Shown here piece by piece: positions 1 through 7,911 of a stretch of 36,060 bases of DNA. The stretch comes from Anammoximicrobium sp032229885 (GTDB lineage Bacteria; Planctomycetota; Planctomycetia; Pirellulales; Pirellulaceae). Under the pieces are notes generated by a model. That model made no database searches, had not been told where the DNA came from, and was given only the letters and a program-made list of their open reading frames with translations. A program made the position numbers and the translations under genes. Location of the stretch: assembly GCA_032229885.1 (NCBI GenBank), contig JAVYAJ010000142.1, forward strand, positions 1 to 36,060, in the 5' to 3' direction. Positions within the stretch are counted from its first letter, which is position 1, and every line of letters begins with the position of its first letter.

Positions 1-13
1 GCGCGGCGCCAGC

Positions 14-59
14 CCTGGGGCGTTGCCCCAGGCTACGGTGATCGGAGGCCTTCGGCCAA
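14..59. repeat. Dispersed palindromic repeat, family A, left copy
   Basis: A palindromic core at 14-32 (CCTGGGGC, short centre, GCCCCAGG) is followed by CTACG to position 37. After a short spacer comes a second small palindrome, GGCCTTCGGCC, at 47-57, extending to AA at 58-59. The 24 bases at 14-37 and the 13 bases at 47-59 recur, both exactly and in inverted orientation, at 36021-36044 and 36000-36012. Short GC-rich palindromes of this type are common between genes in planctomycete genomes; their function is unknown to me. They could fold as RNA hairpins or serve as protein-binding or nucleoid sites. Confidence 0.85.
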
Positions 60-69
60 ACAGATTCTT

Positions 70-93
70 GGGTTGCGGGCAATGGCCCGCGTT
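70..93. repeat. Dispersed palindromic repeat, family B, left copy
   Basis: This 24-base element starts GGGTTGCGGGC, has a 4-base centre and ends GCCCGCGTT. The arms GCGGGC and GCCCGC pair perfectly. The same element occurs in inverted orientation at 9456-9479, with all four differences confined to the centre (AATG here, GGGA there when read in the same direction). Stem conservation with a variable loop suggests that the fold, or the arms as a binding site, is what matters. Confidence 0.75.
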
Positions 94-243
94 AAGTTGT
101 GTGGCCAGCGATCGCGATTGCACAATATGCTGTGGGTGCTTCATCCTTGGACAGGATCCTAGGAAATCGCAGCTCGATTGACCATACTGGAGCAAATCGT
201 ACGTGCCGCGTCGAGTTTGCTTGTTGACCTCGAGGAGAACATC

Positions 244-990
244 ATGGTTCGCATGGTTCGTTGCTGGATCTGGAGCGTTTGTAGTCTGATCGTCTGGCCC
301 GTCTTGGCTGCCGAAGATGCGCGTTTGGCGCCGCCCGAGCCGGCCGGCATGACGAGCATCTTCAACGGAACCGACCTGACCGATTGGAATGGCGATCCAC
401 GGCTGTGGTCTGTGCGAGACGGCGCCATTCGCGGCGAGACAACCGTCGAGAATCCGGCGCAGGGCAATACCTTTCTGATCTGGACCGGCGGCGTGACCGG
501 GGATTTCGAACTGCGGCTGTCCTTCCGCTGCAACGCGGCAAACAACTCGGGGATTCAGTACCGATCGAAACATATCCAGACCGACGGCGCGCGCAACAAG
601 TGGGTCGTCCGTGGGTATCAGCACGAGATCCGCAACGAAGCGACGCTGCCGAACGTGGCCGGCTTTATCTACGACGAAGGCGGCAAACGCGGCCGGATCT
701 GTCTGGTCGGCGAACGGGCCACGTGGGGCGCCGACGGCAAGAAGCACGTCGCCGAGACGCTGATCGATGGCGATGGCTTCAAAAAGCTGTTTCGACTCGA
801 CGACTGGAACGACGTCGTGATCATCGCCCGCGGCGACCACGTTCAGCACTATCTCAACGGCGTGCTGATCCTGGATTTCACGGACGATCCGCAGCTTGCC
901 CTGCGCGAGGGAATCCTGGCGTTGCAGCTTCACGCGGGGCGGCCAATGTGGGCCGAGTTCAAAAATATCCGTATCAAGAACCTCGACTAG
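244..990 (+). CDS. Secreted DUF1080 (3-keto-disaccharide hydrolase-type) protein
   Basis: A 248-residue protein with an N-terminal signal peptide (hydrophobic segment about residues 7-22, likely cut near VLA/AED), so it should act outside the cytoplasm. The rest is one DUF1080 domain: the opening signature FNGTDLTDWNG is at about 40-50 and NNSGIQYRS at about 100-108. The domain is a concanavalin-like beta sandwich; family members are described as 3-keto-disaccharide hydrolases or sugar-binding proteins and are greatly expanded in Planctomycetota. The exact substrate cannot be told from sequence. The ATG at 244 is chosen over an upstream in-frame start because AGGAG at 233-237 lies 6 bases before it and the signal peptide begins there. 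The gene stands alone, with a hairpin-rich 289-base gap before the next secreted protein. Confidence 0.9.
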   Translation: MVRMVRCWIWSVCSLIVWPVLAAEDARLAPPEPAGMTSIFNGTDLTDWNGDPRLWSVRDGAIRGETTVENPAQGNTFLIWTGGVTGDFELRLSFRCNAANNSGIQYRSKHIQTDGARNKWVVRGYQHEIRNEATLPNVAGFIYDEGGKRGRICLVGERATWGADGKKHVAETLIDGDGFKKLFRLDDWNDVVIIARGDHVQHYLNGVLILDFTDDPQLALREGILALQLHAGRPMWAEFKNIRIKNLD

Positions 991-1011
991 GATCGCCACG
1001 CGCGCCGTCGC

Positions 1012-1080
1012 TGGACGCCGCGTGGCGTTCGCCCGTGGCCGCGTGGACACTGCCGCGGCAGCCGCGCGTCGCGGCGTCCA
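1012..1080. repeat. Long inverted repeat in the gap after the DUF1080 gene
   Basis: A perfect 11-base inverted repeat, TGGACGCCGCG at 1012-1022 and CGCGGCGTCCA at 1070-1080, encloses 47 bases that themselves contain the palindrome TGCCGCGGCA. It starts 21 bases after the DUF1080 stop codon. It could act as a transcript 3' end structure or attenuator between the two secreted-protein genes. No U-tract follows, so it is not a classical intrinsic terminator. Confidence 0.6.
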
Positions 1081-1279
1081 TACGACGCCACGTTGGCGCG
1101 TGGCCCGGCGGGGCGAGATCGAGTGGGCGCGATCTTGCGCGGTAGCCGCGCGCCCCTGTCAGCCGCGCTCCGCGGGCCGTCTCGCGCCTACGAACGCACG
1201 CTCGACCGCACACGGCGTGGCCCTGCGACGGCCGGCAACGCGTGAAAGGCCAACCGTGACACGTAGAAAGGATCGTTCC

Positions 1280-4200
1280 ATGACCGTCGGTTTCCAATCC
1301 GTCGTTCTGCTGGCGTTGGCCGGCTGTGGCGCGCTGGTTCAGGCTGATGCGATCGCCGCTGACGAATGCGCCGAGCCTCCGACCGAAGTCCGCGGATGGA
1401 GCGGTCAGATAACGCTTCCGACGTATCCGTGGGAGGAGGACCGCAACCCGAAGTTCTGGGCTTTGGAGGGTGGAACCCGGCTGTCGACGACCGTTCGTGA
1501 ACCGATCATGTACCCGTACGTGATGCAGGATCATCTGTCGCGCGCCAAGATCGATCGGACCTACCGGGCGCTGTTTCTGGAGAACGAATATCTGCGGGTC
1601 ACGTGCTTGCCCGAACTAGGCGGACGCCTGTACTCGGTGTTCGACAAGTCGACGGGACAAGACATGTTCCATACCAGCAGCGTGATCAAGCCGGGGATGA
1701 TCGCGATGCGGGGGGCATGGATCAGCGGCGGCGTCGAGTGGAACGCCGGGCCGCATGGGCATACGGTCACCGCCGTATCGCCCGTCAGCGCGACGCTGGG
1801 GCGCGGCGAAGATGGCTCGGCGTATCTGGAAATCGCCAACGTGGAACAGATCTTCCGCACACGGTGGACGGTTCGCGTCACGTTGCGTCCGGGCCGCGCC
1901 TATCTGGACGAACGGATCCGCCTGGAGAATCCGACCGACGGGATGCACCCGTATTATTTCTGGAACTGCACGGCGTTCCCGAATCGCCCGGGCACGCGGT
2001 TCATCTATCCGATGAGCCTGGGAACGGATCACAATTTTCGCGAGTTCTTCACCTGGCCGATCCACGAGGGGCGCGACCTGACGTGGTTGAAGAACTACGA
2101 AACCTACGCGTCGGTGTTCGCCGTGGATTGCGCGTATGACTTTTTCGGCGCCTATGACGTGGACGCCGACCGCGGGATCGTCCAGGTCGCCAATCATAAC
2201 GTGTTGCGGGGCAAGAAAGCGTGGACGTGGGGCCAATGGGATTTCGGCCAGGTGGCCCAGAGAAACCTGACCGACACGGACGGCCCGTACATCGAGGTTC
2301 AGAGCGGTCCGCTGCCGACTCAATCGGACTATGGCCTGTTGGTCCCTCACGCGCAGGTCAACTGGCAGGAATACTGGTATCCGGTGCATGGTTTGGGCGA
2401 CGGATTCGAGTTCGCCAACGAGAACGTGGCGATCCAGACGGCGAGCGTCGACGAGCGTCTTGAGCTGCGGCTGCTGGCCACGGCGAAATACGACGGCGCG
2501 ATTTGTGAACTGGCGTCCGGCGAGCGGATTCTGGAACGTCGCGCGGTGAACCTGTCGCCCGCGGCGTCGGTCGTGGTCGCGTTGACCAGCGCCGCGCGGC
2601 CGGTCAAGGTGACGATCGCCTCGGCCGCGGGCGATCTGCTGGCCGAGTTTGTCACGCCGTTGCCGATTCCCCAGGTTGATCCGCCCACCACGACGCCGCT
2701 GGCCGATCGGCCCGATGACAAAGCGAGCGTCGAAGAGCTGTATTTGAAGGGGCGGGCGTTCGACTGCGCCACCAACCGGCGTCAAGCTCGAGCCTACTAC
2801 GAACGAGCGCTGGATCGCGACCCGGGACACGTCGCTTCGCTGCGAGGGCTGGCCGTCCTGGACTTCGAGGCGGGACAGTACGACCAAGCGGTCGAACGAG
2901 CCCGCCGCGCGCTGGATCGCGACAACGACGATGGCCAAAGCTGGTACTGCCTCGGGGCCAGCCTGCTGCGACAGGGACATTTTGTCGAAGCGGCGCAGGC
3001 CGGCTATCGCGCGGCCGAATGTGGCGACTCGGTTCCGGCCGGCTACGACCTCGCGGGACGCGCGACGATGCGGCTGGGCGAGCGACAGCGGGCGATCGAG
3101 TTGTTTGCCCAGGCCGCGGCCACCGATGCGCGCGACTCGGTGGCCGTGGATCATCTGCTGATCGCCCGCTATGCGGCCCGCGCCGCCGAGGCCGCGGCCG
3201 CGGCCCAGGCTCGAGCTCGCGAAAATCCCACGGCCGCCACGGCCTTGGCGCTCGCCTGGCTCGTCAGCGGCGAATCAGCGTCCGCACTGGGGCGTCGCGT
3301 CCACGAGGTGTTGGGCGAGCCGGAGTTCGAGATGCTGGAGGCCAGCCTGGCGTTCGCCGAACTCGGACTGTTTGACGACGCCGCTCGAATCGTCCAGGCC
3401 GCGTGCGTCGACGCGCCGCCGGCGGACGGCTGCAGCGGCCTGCCGTTCTACTATCTGGCCTGGTATGCGTCACAGGGCGGAGACGACGCGACGGCGCGCA
3501 CGTGGCTGGAACGAGCCGCGCGAACGCACCGCGAGCGGGTGTTCGCGTCGCGGCCCGAAGAAGTCGCCATCTTGCGCTACGCCACGACGCAGAATCCCAC
3601 GGACGCACAGGCCTACTTGCAGTTGGGATGCCTGCTGGCGAATCTGGGCCGAACGGACGAGGCCGGCGCGGCTTGGCGAAAGGTCGTCGAGCTGGACCCG
3701 CGAGCGGGCATCGCCTGGCGGAATCTGGCCCTGATTGCCGCGGCGGGCGAGGATTGGGAGACCGCCGAAACACAGTTGAGAAAAGCCATCGCCGCCGAGC
3801 CGGACGACCAGACGCGGTATCGCGACTTGGCGGAAATCCTGCTGGTCCGCAACAGGCGGCCGGACGCGATCGAACTGCTCGAGACGATGCCCGTCGCCGG
3901 AACGCGCCGTGCCGAGATCACGGTGATGCTGGCCCAAGCCTATGTCGACGAGCAACGCTACGAAGACTGTATCCGCCTGTTGGAGACGACACCGTATTTC
4001 GTCAATTGGGAAGGTCAAGACGTTACCTGGCGGCTGTTCAACCGTTCCCATATCGAGCGCGGCCGACAGCGGCTGAAGCAAAATGACGCCGCGGGGGCGC
4101 TGGCCGATTTCGAGGCGGCGTTGACGTATCCGACGAACTTGAACGTCGGCCGATCGAACAAGCCCGTCGAAGCGCCGGCGCAGTATTGGCGCGGCCAGGC

Positions 4201-4324
4201 GCTCGCCGCATTGGGGCGAACGGCGGACGCCCGCGCCGCCTGGCAAGCCGGCGCCGACGGCGCGAACGTAGCCGGTGAACAGAACCAGTATCGAGACAAA
4301 TGTCGACAGGCGCTCGATCGATGA
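1280..4324 (+). CDS. DUF5107 domain and TPR-repeat exported protein
   Basis: A 1014-residue exported protein. After the signal sequence, residues about 95-390 form a DUF5107 domain, a galactose-mutarotase-like beta fold (LPELGGRLYSVFDK near 110-123), thought to act on or bind carbohydrates. The C-terminal half (about 490-1010) is a run of TPR helices, for example AYYERALDRDPGH and AWRKVVELDPRAG, suited to protein contacts. The N-terminus has a lipobox, LAGC, with Cys16, so it may be a lipoprotein. ATG 1280 has GAAAGGA at 1266-1272. An in-frame GTG at 1256 also has GAAAGG upstream (1244-1249) and would add VTRRKDRS, giving the basic n-region that the shorter signal lacks; either start is possible. 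DUF5107-TPR fusions are known in planctomycetes. The enzyme activity, if any, is not established. Confidence 0.88.
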   Translation: MTVGFQSVVLLALAGCGALVQADAIAADECAEPPTEVRGWSGQITLPTYPWEEDRNPKFWALEGGTRLSTTVREPIMYPYVMQDHLSRAKIDRTYRALFLENEYLRVTCLPELGGRLYSVFDKSTGQDMFHTSSVIKPGMIAMRGAWISGGVEWNAGPHGHTVTAVSPVSATLGRGEDGSAYLEIANVEQIFRTRWTVRVTLRPGRAYLDERIRLENPTDGMHPYYFWNCTAFPNRPGTRFIYPMSLGTDHNFREFFTWPIHEGRDLTWLKNYETYASVFAVDCAYDFFGAYDVDADRGIVQVANHNVLRGKKAWTWGQWDFGQVAQRNLTDTDGPYIEVQSGPLPTQSDYGLLVPHAQVNWQEYWYPVHGLGDGFEFANENVAIQTASVDERLELRLLATAKYDGAICELASGERILERRAVNLSPAASVVVALTSAARPVKVTIASAAGDLLAEFVTPLPIPQVDPPTTTPLADRPDDKASVEELYLKGRAFDCATNRRQARAYYERALDRDPGHVASLRGLAVLDFEAGQYDQAVERARRALDRDNDDGQSWYCLGASLLRQGHFVEAAQAGYRAAECGDSVPAGYDLAGRATMRLGERQRAIELFAQAAATDARDSVAVDHLLIARYAARAAEAAAAAQARARENPTAATALALAWLVSGESASALGRRVHEVLGEPEFEMLEASLAFAELGLFDDAARIVQAACVDAPPADGCSGLPFYYLAWYASQGGDDATARTWLERAARTHRERVFASRPEEVAILRYATTQNPTDAQAYLQLGCLLANLGRTDEAGAAWRKVVELDPRAGIAWRNLALIAAAGEDWETAETQLRKAIAAEPDDQTRYRDLAEILLVRNRRPDAIELLETMPVAGTRRAEITVMLAQAYVDEQRYEDCIRLLETTPYFVNWEGQDVTWRLFNRSHIERGRQRLKQNDAAGALADFEAALTYPTNLNVGRSNKPVEAPAQYWRGQALAALGRTADARAAWQAGADGANVAGEQNQYRDKCRQALDR

Positions 4325-4746
4325 ATGAATGTCAGGACGCGGATGCGACCGTGCCACGTCGAGCCGACGCGCGCGCCCATAGCCAGTCGCCGCCCAGTCG
4401 CGCGGGCGTGTGACAGGCGCGCCGTGACGCGGTCGAAGGCTCAGCCCTGGACGAACAGGGCGTCGCTGGCATTCGACGCTTGCCGCCACCTGCCCGCCGC
4501 GATCGCGAGATCGAGCGCGATCACCGGTCGCAGTTGTCGAGTTCGTCGCACGCGCCTATACTTTTCCCGCCTGTCGTCGCGCGGCATCCAAGCCCCCTGC
4601 GCCGTGATGTTCCGCCGCGCAGCGAGCTGAAACGAGGGCGCGAAGACATACCGCAGGACGTTCTGCCCGTGACATTTGGGACACGAGGATTGCCGCGAGG
4701 TCGCGCTCGTCGCCCAATGCAAAGCGTTTGTTCGAGGAAATATCGC
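4325..4746. other. Intergenic region upstream of the protease gene
   Basis: This 422-base gap holds a plausible sigma-70-type promoter at 4534-4562 (separate entry) and a ribosome binding site at 4734-4740. I find no convincing small gene, RNA gene or repeat in it. Open frames that run through it lack planctomycete-like start contexts and known domains. Confidence 0.5.
4534..4562 (+). promoter_or_regulatory. Candidate sigma-70-type promoter for the processing protease
   Basis: TTGTCG at 4534-4539 and TATACT at 4557-4562 are separated by 17 bases, close to the housekeeping consensus. The start codon of the protease lies 185 bases downstream. This is a pattern match only; GC-rich planctomycete promoters are poorly characterised. 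Confidence 0.4.
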
Positions 4747-6420
4747 ATGTCGATCATCCGTTCGGCTCGCCGCTCGAGCGAGCCGCCGCGCGTGAACCGA
4801 GCTTCCATCTCTGACGTGGCTCGCTCGGACTGTATCGTCTGCTTGCGGGCGGGCAGGCGGCAGGATGGGCCGCTGGCTGGCCGGCTGTGCGCGGCGCGTC
4901 TGCGCACCGCGGAGCCCCGTGTCGCATCTATGTGCGCGGCGATCTGTCTGATGTTGATCGTCGGCGTCGTGTGCCCGAAGTCTCGGTCCATCGCCGCCGA
5001 GCCTCAGAGTGCGCCCGTCAAGGCTTCTGAATCCTCTGCCAAGCCCAGCGACGGAACGCCTCAGGCCGACGCCAACGCCGAAGACTCGCCTGCCGCGGCC
5101 AGCAAGCGTGCGGCCGAAGATCTCGAATTGTTCGAACTGTTCGCCGACACGTTGGACCAGGTCGAGCGAAACTATGTCAAGGGCATCAGCCGCCGCCAGC
5201 TTGTCGAGGCGGCGATTCGCGGGATGCTGAACGAACTGGATCCCTACTCGAACTTCATCCCGCCCAAACAGTTGGAACGGTTCAAGGTCGAAGTTGAAAA
5301 CGAGTTCGGCGGCGTTGGGCTGCAGGTGACGATCGAGAACGGTCAGTTGCGGGTGATCAGCCCGCTGGTGGGCACGCCGGCCTACCGCGCCGGCGTGTTG
5401 GCGGGGGACACGATCGTCGAGATCGACGGGCACGCCGCAAAAGGCATCACGTTGGACGAGGCCGTTCAGCGGATGAAGGGGCCGATCGGAACCAAAGTCA
5501 CGATCAAGGTGATGCGGCCCGGACTGACCGAACCCGAGACGATCGACTTGCAGCGGGCAAATGTCCACGTCGAGACAGTCTTGGGGCAGGCGCGCGGCGC
5601 GGACGACGCTTGGCGATGGCTGGTGGATGAAAAACGCAAGATCGCCTACGTGCGCATCACGGGGTTCGGCCGTCACACCGCCGAAGATCTCCGCAAAGTG
5701 CTCAAACGGCTGACGAAGGACCAGATCCGAGGGCTTGTGTTGGACTTGCGGTTCAACCCGGGCGGCCTGCTGTCAGCGGCGATCGAAGTCAGCGACATGT
5801 TCGTATCCGAAGGCCGCATCGTGAGCACGGAAGGCCGCAACGTCGAGTCGCGCACGTGGGACGCCACCAAGAAAGGCACGTTCGAAGGTTTTGCCATGGC
5901 TGTGCTGGTCAACCGCTACAGCGCCAGCGCCAGCGAAATTGTGGCCGCGTGCCTCCAAGACCACAATCGGGCGATCATCGTCGGCGAACGCACGTGGGGC
6001 AAGGGCAGCGTGCAGAATGTGGTCGAGATGGAAGGCGGTTCGAGCGCGCTGAAGCTGACGACCGCCGGATACCACCGGCCCAACGGGAAGAACATCCATC
6101 GATATCCCGACGCCAAGGACTCGGACGACTGGGGAGTCGTGCCGGACGCGGGGTTCGAGGTCAAGTTGGATTCGACGGAAATGACCCAGTTGGTCGCCCA
6201 ACAGCGCCAGCGGGACATCGTGCACAAACCGACCGATGACGCCGCGCCCGGGCCGTCGGCGAACGACGATTTCGTCGATCCTCAGTTGGAGAAAGCGCTG
6301 GACTACCTGCGCGGCAAACTGGACGCCGCCCAGCCGCCGCAGGACTCGCCGCCCGCGACGCCAGCGGCCGAAGCATCGGCGACGCCAGCGGCCGAAGCAT
6401 CGGCGACGGCCACCCCGTAG
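4747..6420 (+). CDS. Carboxy-terminal processing protease (S41A, CtpA/Prc type)
   Basis: A 557-residue serine protease of family S41A, which trims or degrades exported proteins from the C-terminus. A polar, basic N-terminal stretch of about 60 residues precedes one hydrophobic segment (about 62-76), a signal anchor or late signal peptide, so the enzyme faces the periplasmic side. The PDZ domain spans about 185-270 (GVGLQVTIENG). The protease core spans about 298-470, with the catalytic pair Ser394 (in SASASEI) and Lys419 (in GERTWGKGSVQ), 25 residues apart as in Tsp. The tail (about 515-557) is Ala/Pro/Glu-rich and includes a duplicated 8-residue unit. ATG 4747 is supported by GAGGAAA at 4734-4740. 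Its stop is only 21 bases from the stop of the convergent methyltransferase gene. Confidence 0.92.
   Translation: MSIIRSARRSSEPPRVNRASISDVARSDCIVCLRAGRRQDGPLAGRLCAARLRTAEPRVASMCAAICLMLIVGVVCPKSRSIAAEPQSAPVKASESSAKPSDGTPQADANAEDSPAAASKRAAEDLELFELFADTLDQVERNYVKGISRRQLVEAAIRGMLNELDPYSNFIPPKQLERFKVEVENEFGGVGLQVTIENGQLRVISPLVGTPAYRAGVLAGDTIVEIDGHAAKGITLDEAVQRMKGPIGTKVTIKVMRPGLTEPETIDLQRANVHVETVLGQARGADDAWRWLVDEKRKIAYVRITGFGRHTAEDLRKVLKRLTKDQIRGLVLDLRFNPGGLLSAAIEVSDMFVSEGRIVSTEGRNVESRTWDATKKGTFEGFAMAVLVNRYSASASEIVAACLQDHNRAIIVGERTWGKGSVQNVVEMEGGSSALKLTTAGYHRPNGKNIHRYPDAKDSDDWGVVPDAGFEVKLDSTEMTQLVAQQRQRDIVHKPTDDAAPGPSANDDFVDPQLEKALDYLRGKLDAAQPPQDSPPATPAAEASATPAAEASATATP
6355..6408 (+). repeat. 24-bp tandem repeat in the protease tail
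   Basis: Two identical 24-base units (6355-6378 and 6379-6402) plus the first 6 bases of a third encode a repeated ATPAAEAS unit. The period is a multiple of three, so copy-number change would alter tail length without shifting the frame. The tail is outside the catalytic core. Confidence 0.8.
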
Positions 6421-6441
6421 CAGGCGCTCGGCGCGTGCCGG

Positions 6442-7356
6442 CTATGGCCCTCGACCGGTCGCTGGTCGCTGAGCCTCGCCCGTCATCGGCACGAATCTCA
6501 CGGGGATGACGCTCCATTGACGAGCCGTGCCGTCGGCCTGTTTTTCCACCACGATCAACTCCTGAGTCTGGTCGCCAACCGGCAGGACGAGGCGGCCTCC
6601 CACGGCCAGTTGCTCGACCAGCGGCGCGGGAACTCGCGGCGGCGCCGCGGCCAGGATGATCACATCGAACGGCGCGCGCTCGGGCCAGCCGCGGTAGCCG
6701 TCGCCGTGCTGAACTTCAATGTTGTCATAGCCCAATGCAGCCAGACAGGCACGAGCCTGCCGGGCCAGCGATTCAACGATCTCGATGCTGTACACCTGCT
6801 GGCACAGCTCGGCGAGCACGGCCGCCTGGTACCCCGACCCGGTCCCGACATCCAACGCGCGTGCGACGGGCGTCGGGCGAGCCAGTTGCGTCATCAGCGC
6901 GACGATGTACGGTTGGGAAATCGTCTGGCCGGCCCCGATCTGCAGGGGCCAATCGGCGTACGCCGACTCGCGTTCCGACTCGGGGACGTACAGGTGCCGC
7001 GGAACCCGTCGCATGGCGTCCAGCACCCGCTCGTCGCGAATGTCGCGCGCTGCCAGTTGCGATTCGACCATCTGCCTACGCCGCTCGACAAACCGATCAG
7101 CCTCCGCGGGCGGTTGTTCGGCGGCTGGGGCGGGGCGCTGTGAGGGCTGCGCAACCGCAACGGGTTCTGGGATGGCCGGCATGAAGGGTCTCCTGAACTG
7201 TGCATCCACGACGGGCCAACCGTTCAACGTTCCCAACGCGAGGATCGTCGCGGCGGCTGCGACGATGGCGCCCGCCGCGCCCCACGCACAGCGTCGCACG
7301 CGCGCCCCCTCGGGGTCGCGTGACAACTCGGCCTGGCGATCGGCTTGATCGGGCAT
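6442..7356 (-). CDS. Membrane-anchored or exported protein-L-isoaspartate O-methyltransferase
   Basis: A 304-residue protein. Residues about 88-290 are a PCMT domain, which transfers a methyl group from S-adenosylmethionine to isoaspartyl residues in damaged proteins. The family signature GQTISQPYIV is at 143-152 and the SAM-binding motif ALDVGTGSGYQ at about 167-177. Unlike the usual cytoplasmic enzyme of about 210 residues, it has an N-terminal extension: a basic RVRR, a hydrophobic segment at about 26-45, then a Pro/Ala-rich linker. The positive-inside rule would place the catalytic domain on the outer side of the membrane, and VDA/QF near residue 52 is a possible signal-peptidase site. 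The start at 7356 is the first ATG; a TTG at 7422 would add 22 residues. No strong ribosome binding site is visible. Function is well supported; location is inferred. Confidence 0.85.
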   Translation of the reverse strand: MPDQADRQAELSRDPEGARVRRCAWGAAGAIVAAAATILALGTLNGWPVVDAQFRRPFMPAIPEPVAVAQPSQRPAPAAEQPPAEADRFVERRRQMVESQLAARDIRDERVLDAMRRVPRHLYVPESERESAYADWPLQIGAGQTISQPYIVALMTQLARPTPVARALDVGTGSGYQAAVLAELCQQVYSIEIVESLARQARACLAALGYDNIEVQHGDGYRGWPERAPFDVIILAAAPPRVPAPLVEQLAVGGRLVLPVGDQTQELIVVEKQADGTARQWSVIPVRFVPMTGEAQRPATGRGP

Positions 7357-7911
7357 AGTCCGCCGAGCCTCGGATCGCGGATCGATAGGGACCGTAAACG
7401 TCGCGGTGCGCGGAGGGCACAACCAGGATTACCGCGCCGGGGCGAACGCCGCCTGGTGAGGCGTCGAGACGAAACATGGGGCTAGCCGCGGTCGCCAGCG
7501 TGTGGCGTACCCATAAATCATGATTGGACAACGCGCAGGCTTCATTATAGCAAGTACGGCCAAACAAATGCGGTCAGACGACGCCGCGCGCATGACGTCG
7601 CGCCCGGGCCCTCCAAACGGGCTTCTTTTTCGTGACCTTCGCGTCGTTCGTGGTTGCCAGCCCCCCGTGTCTGACACCAGCTTTTCCCCTCCACACAAGT
7701 CTGTTTTCGCATGCTTCGTGTTTTTCCTGGTTCAATTCCACTGCTGGCTGTCGGCGCCATCCGAAGCAATTCCCTTCTCGCGTCTTTTGTGGCTCGCGGG
7801 GTTCGTCTATACTGGCTGCCGCCGAACCCTTCCCAACCGAAGGTAGGGCCGATCGGCAGAGGCTGTTCACGAGAACGCTCGCTCGGAGCCGAGTTCCGCT
7901 CTCGATCCGTC
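7357..7911. other. Divergent intergenic region with degenerate CACGAA-type repeats
   Basis: This 555-base gap separates the methyltransferase and DUF58 genes. Read on the minus strand it carries three loosely related segments, at about 7627-7660, 7709-7740 and 7775-7803, of the kind CCACGAACGACGCGAAGG, CACGAAGCATGCG and CCACAAAAGACGCGAG. These resemble the degenerate CACGAAG-type intergenic repeats that often produce spurious ORFs in planctomycetes. A TATACT at 7808-7813 could be the -10 of the DUF58 gene, but no good -35 accompanies it (TTGTGG at 7787-7792 gives only a 15-base spacer). I see no RNA gene or protein-coding gene. Confidence 0.5.

Noticed and set aside
6421..6441. Bidirectional terminator between the converging protease and methyltransferase genes
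   Set aside because: The 21-base gap is GC-rich but has no stable stem followed by a T-run on either strand.
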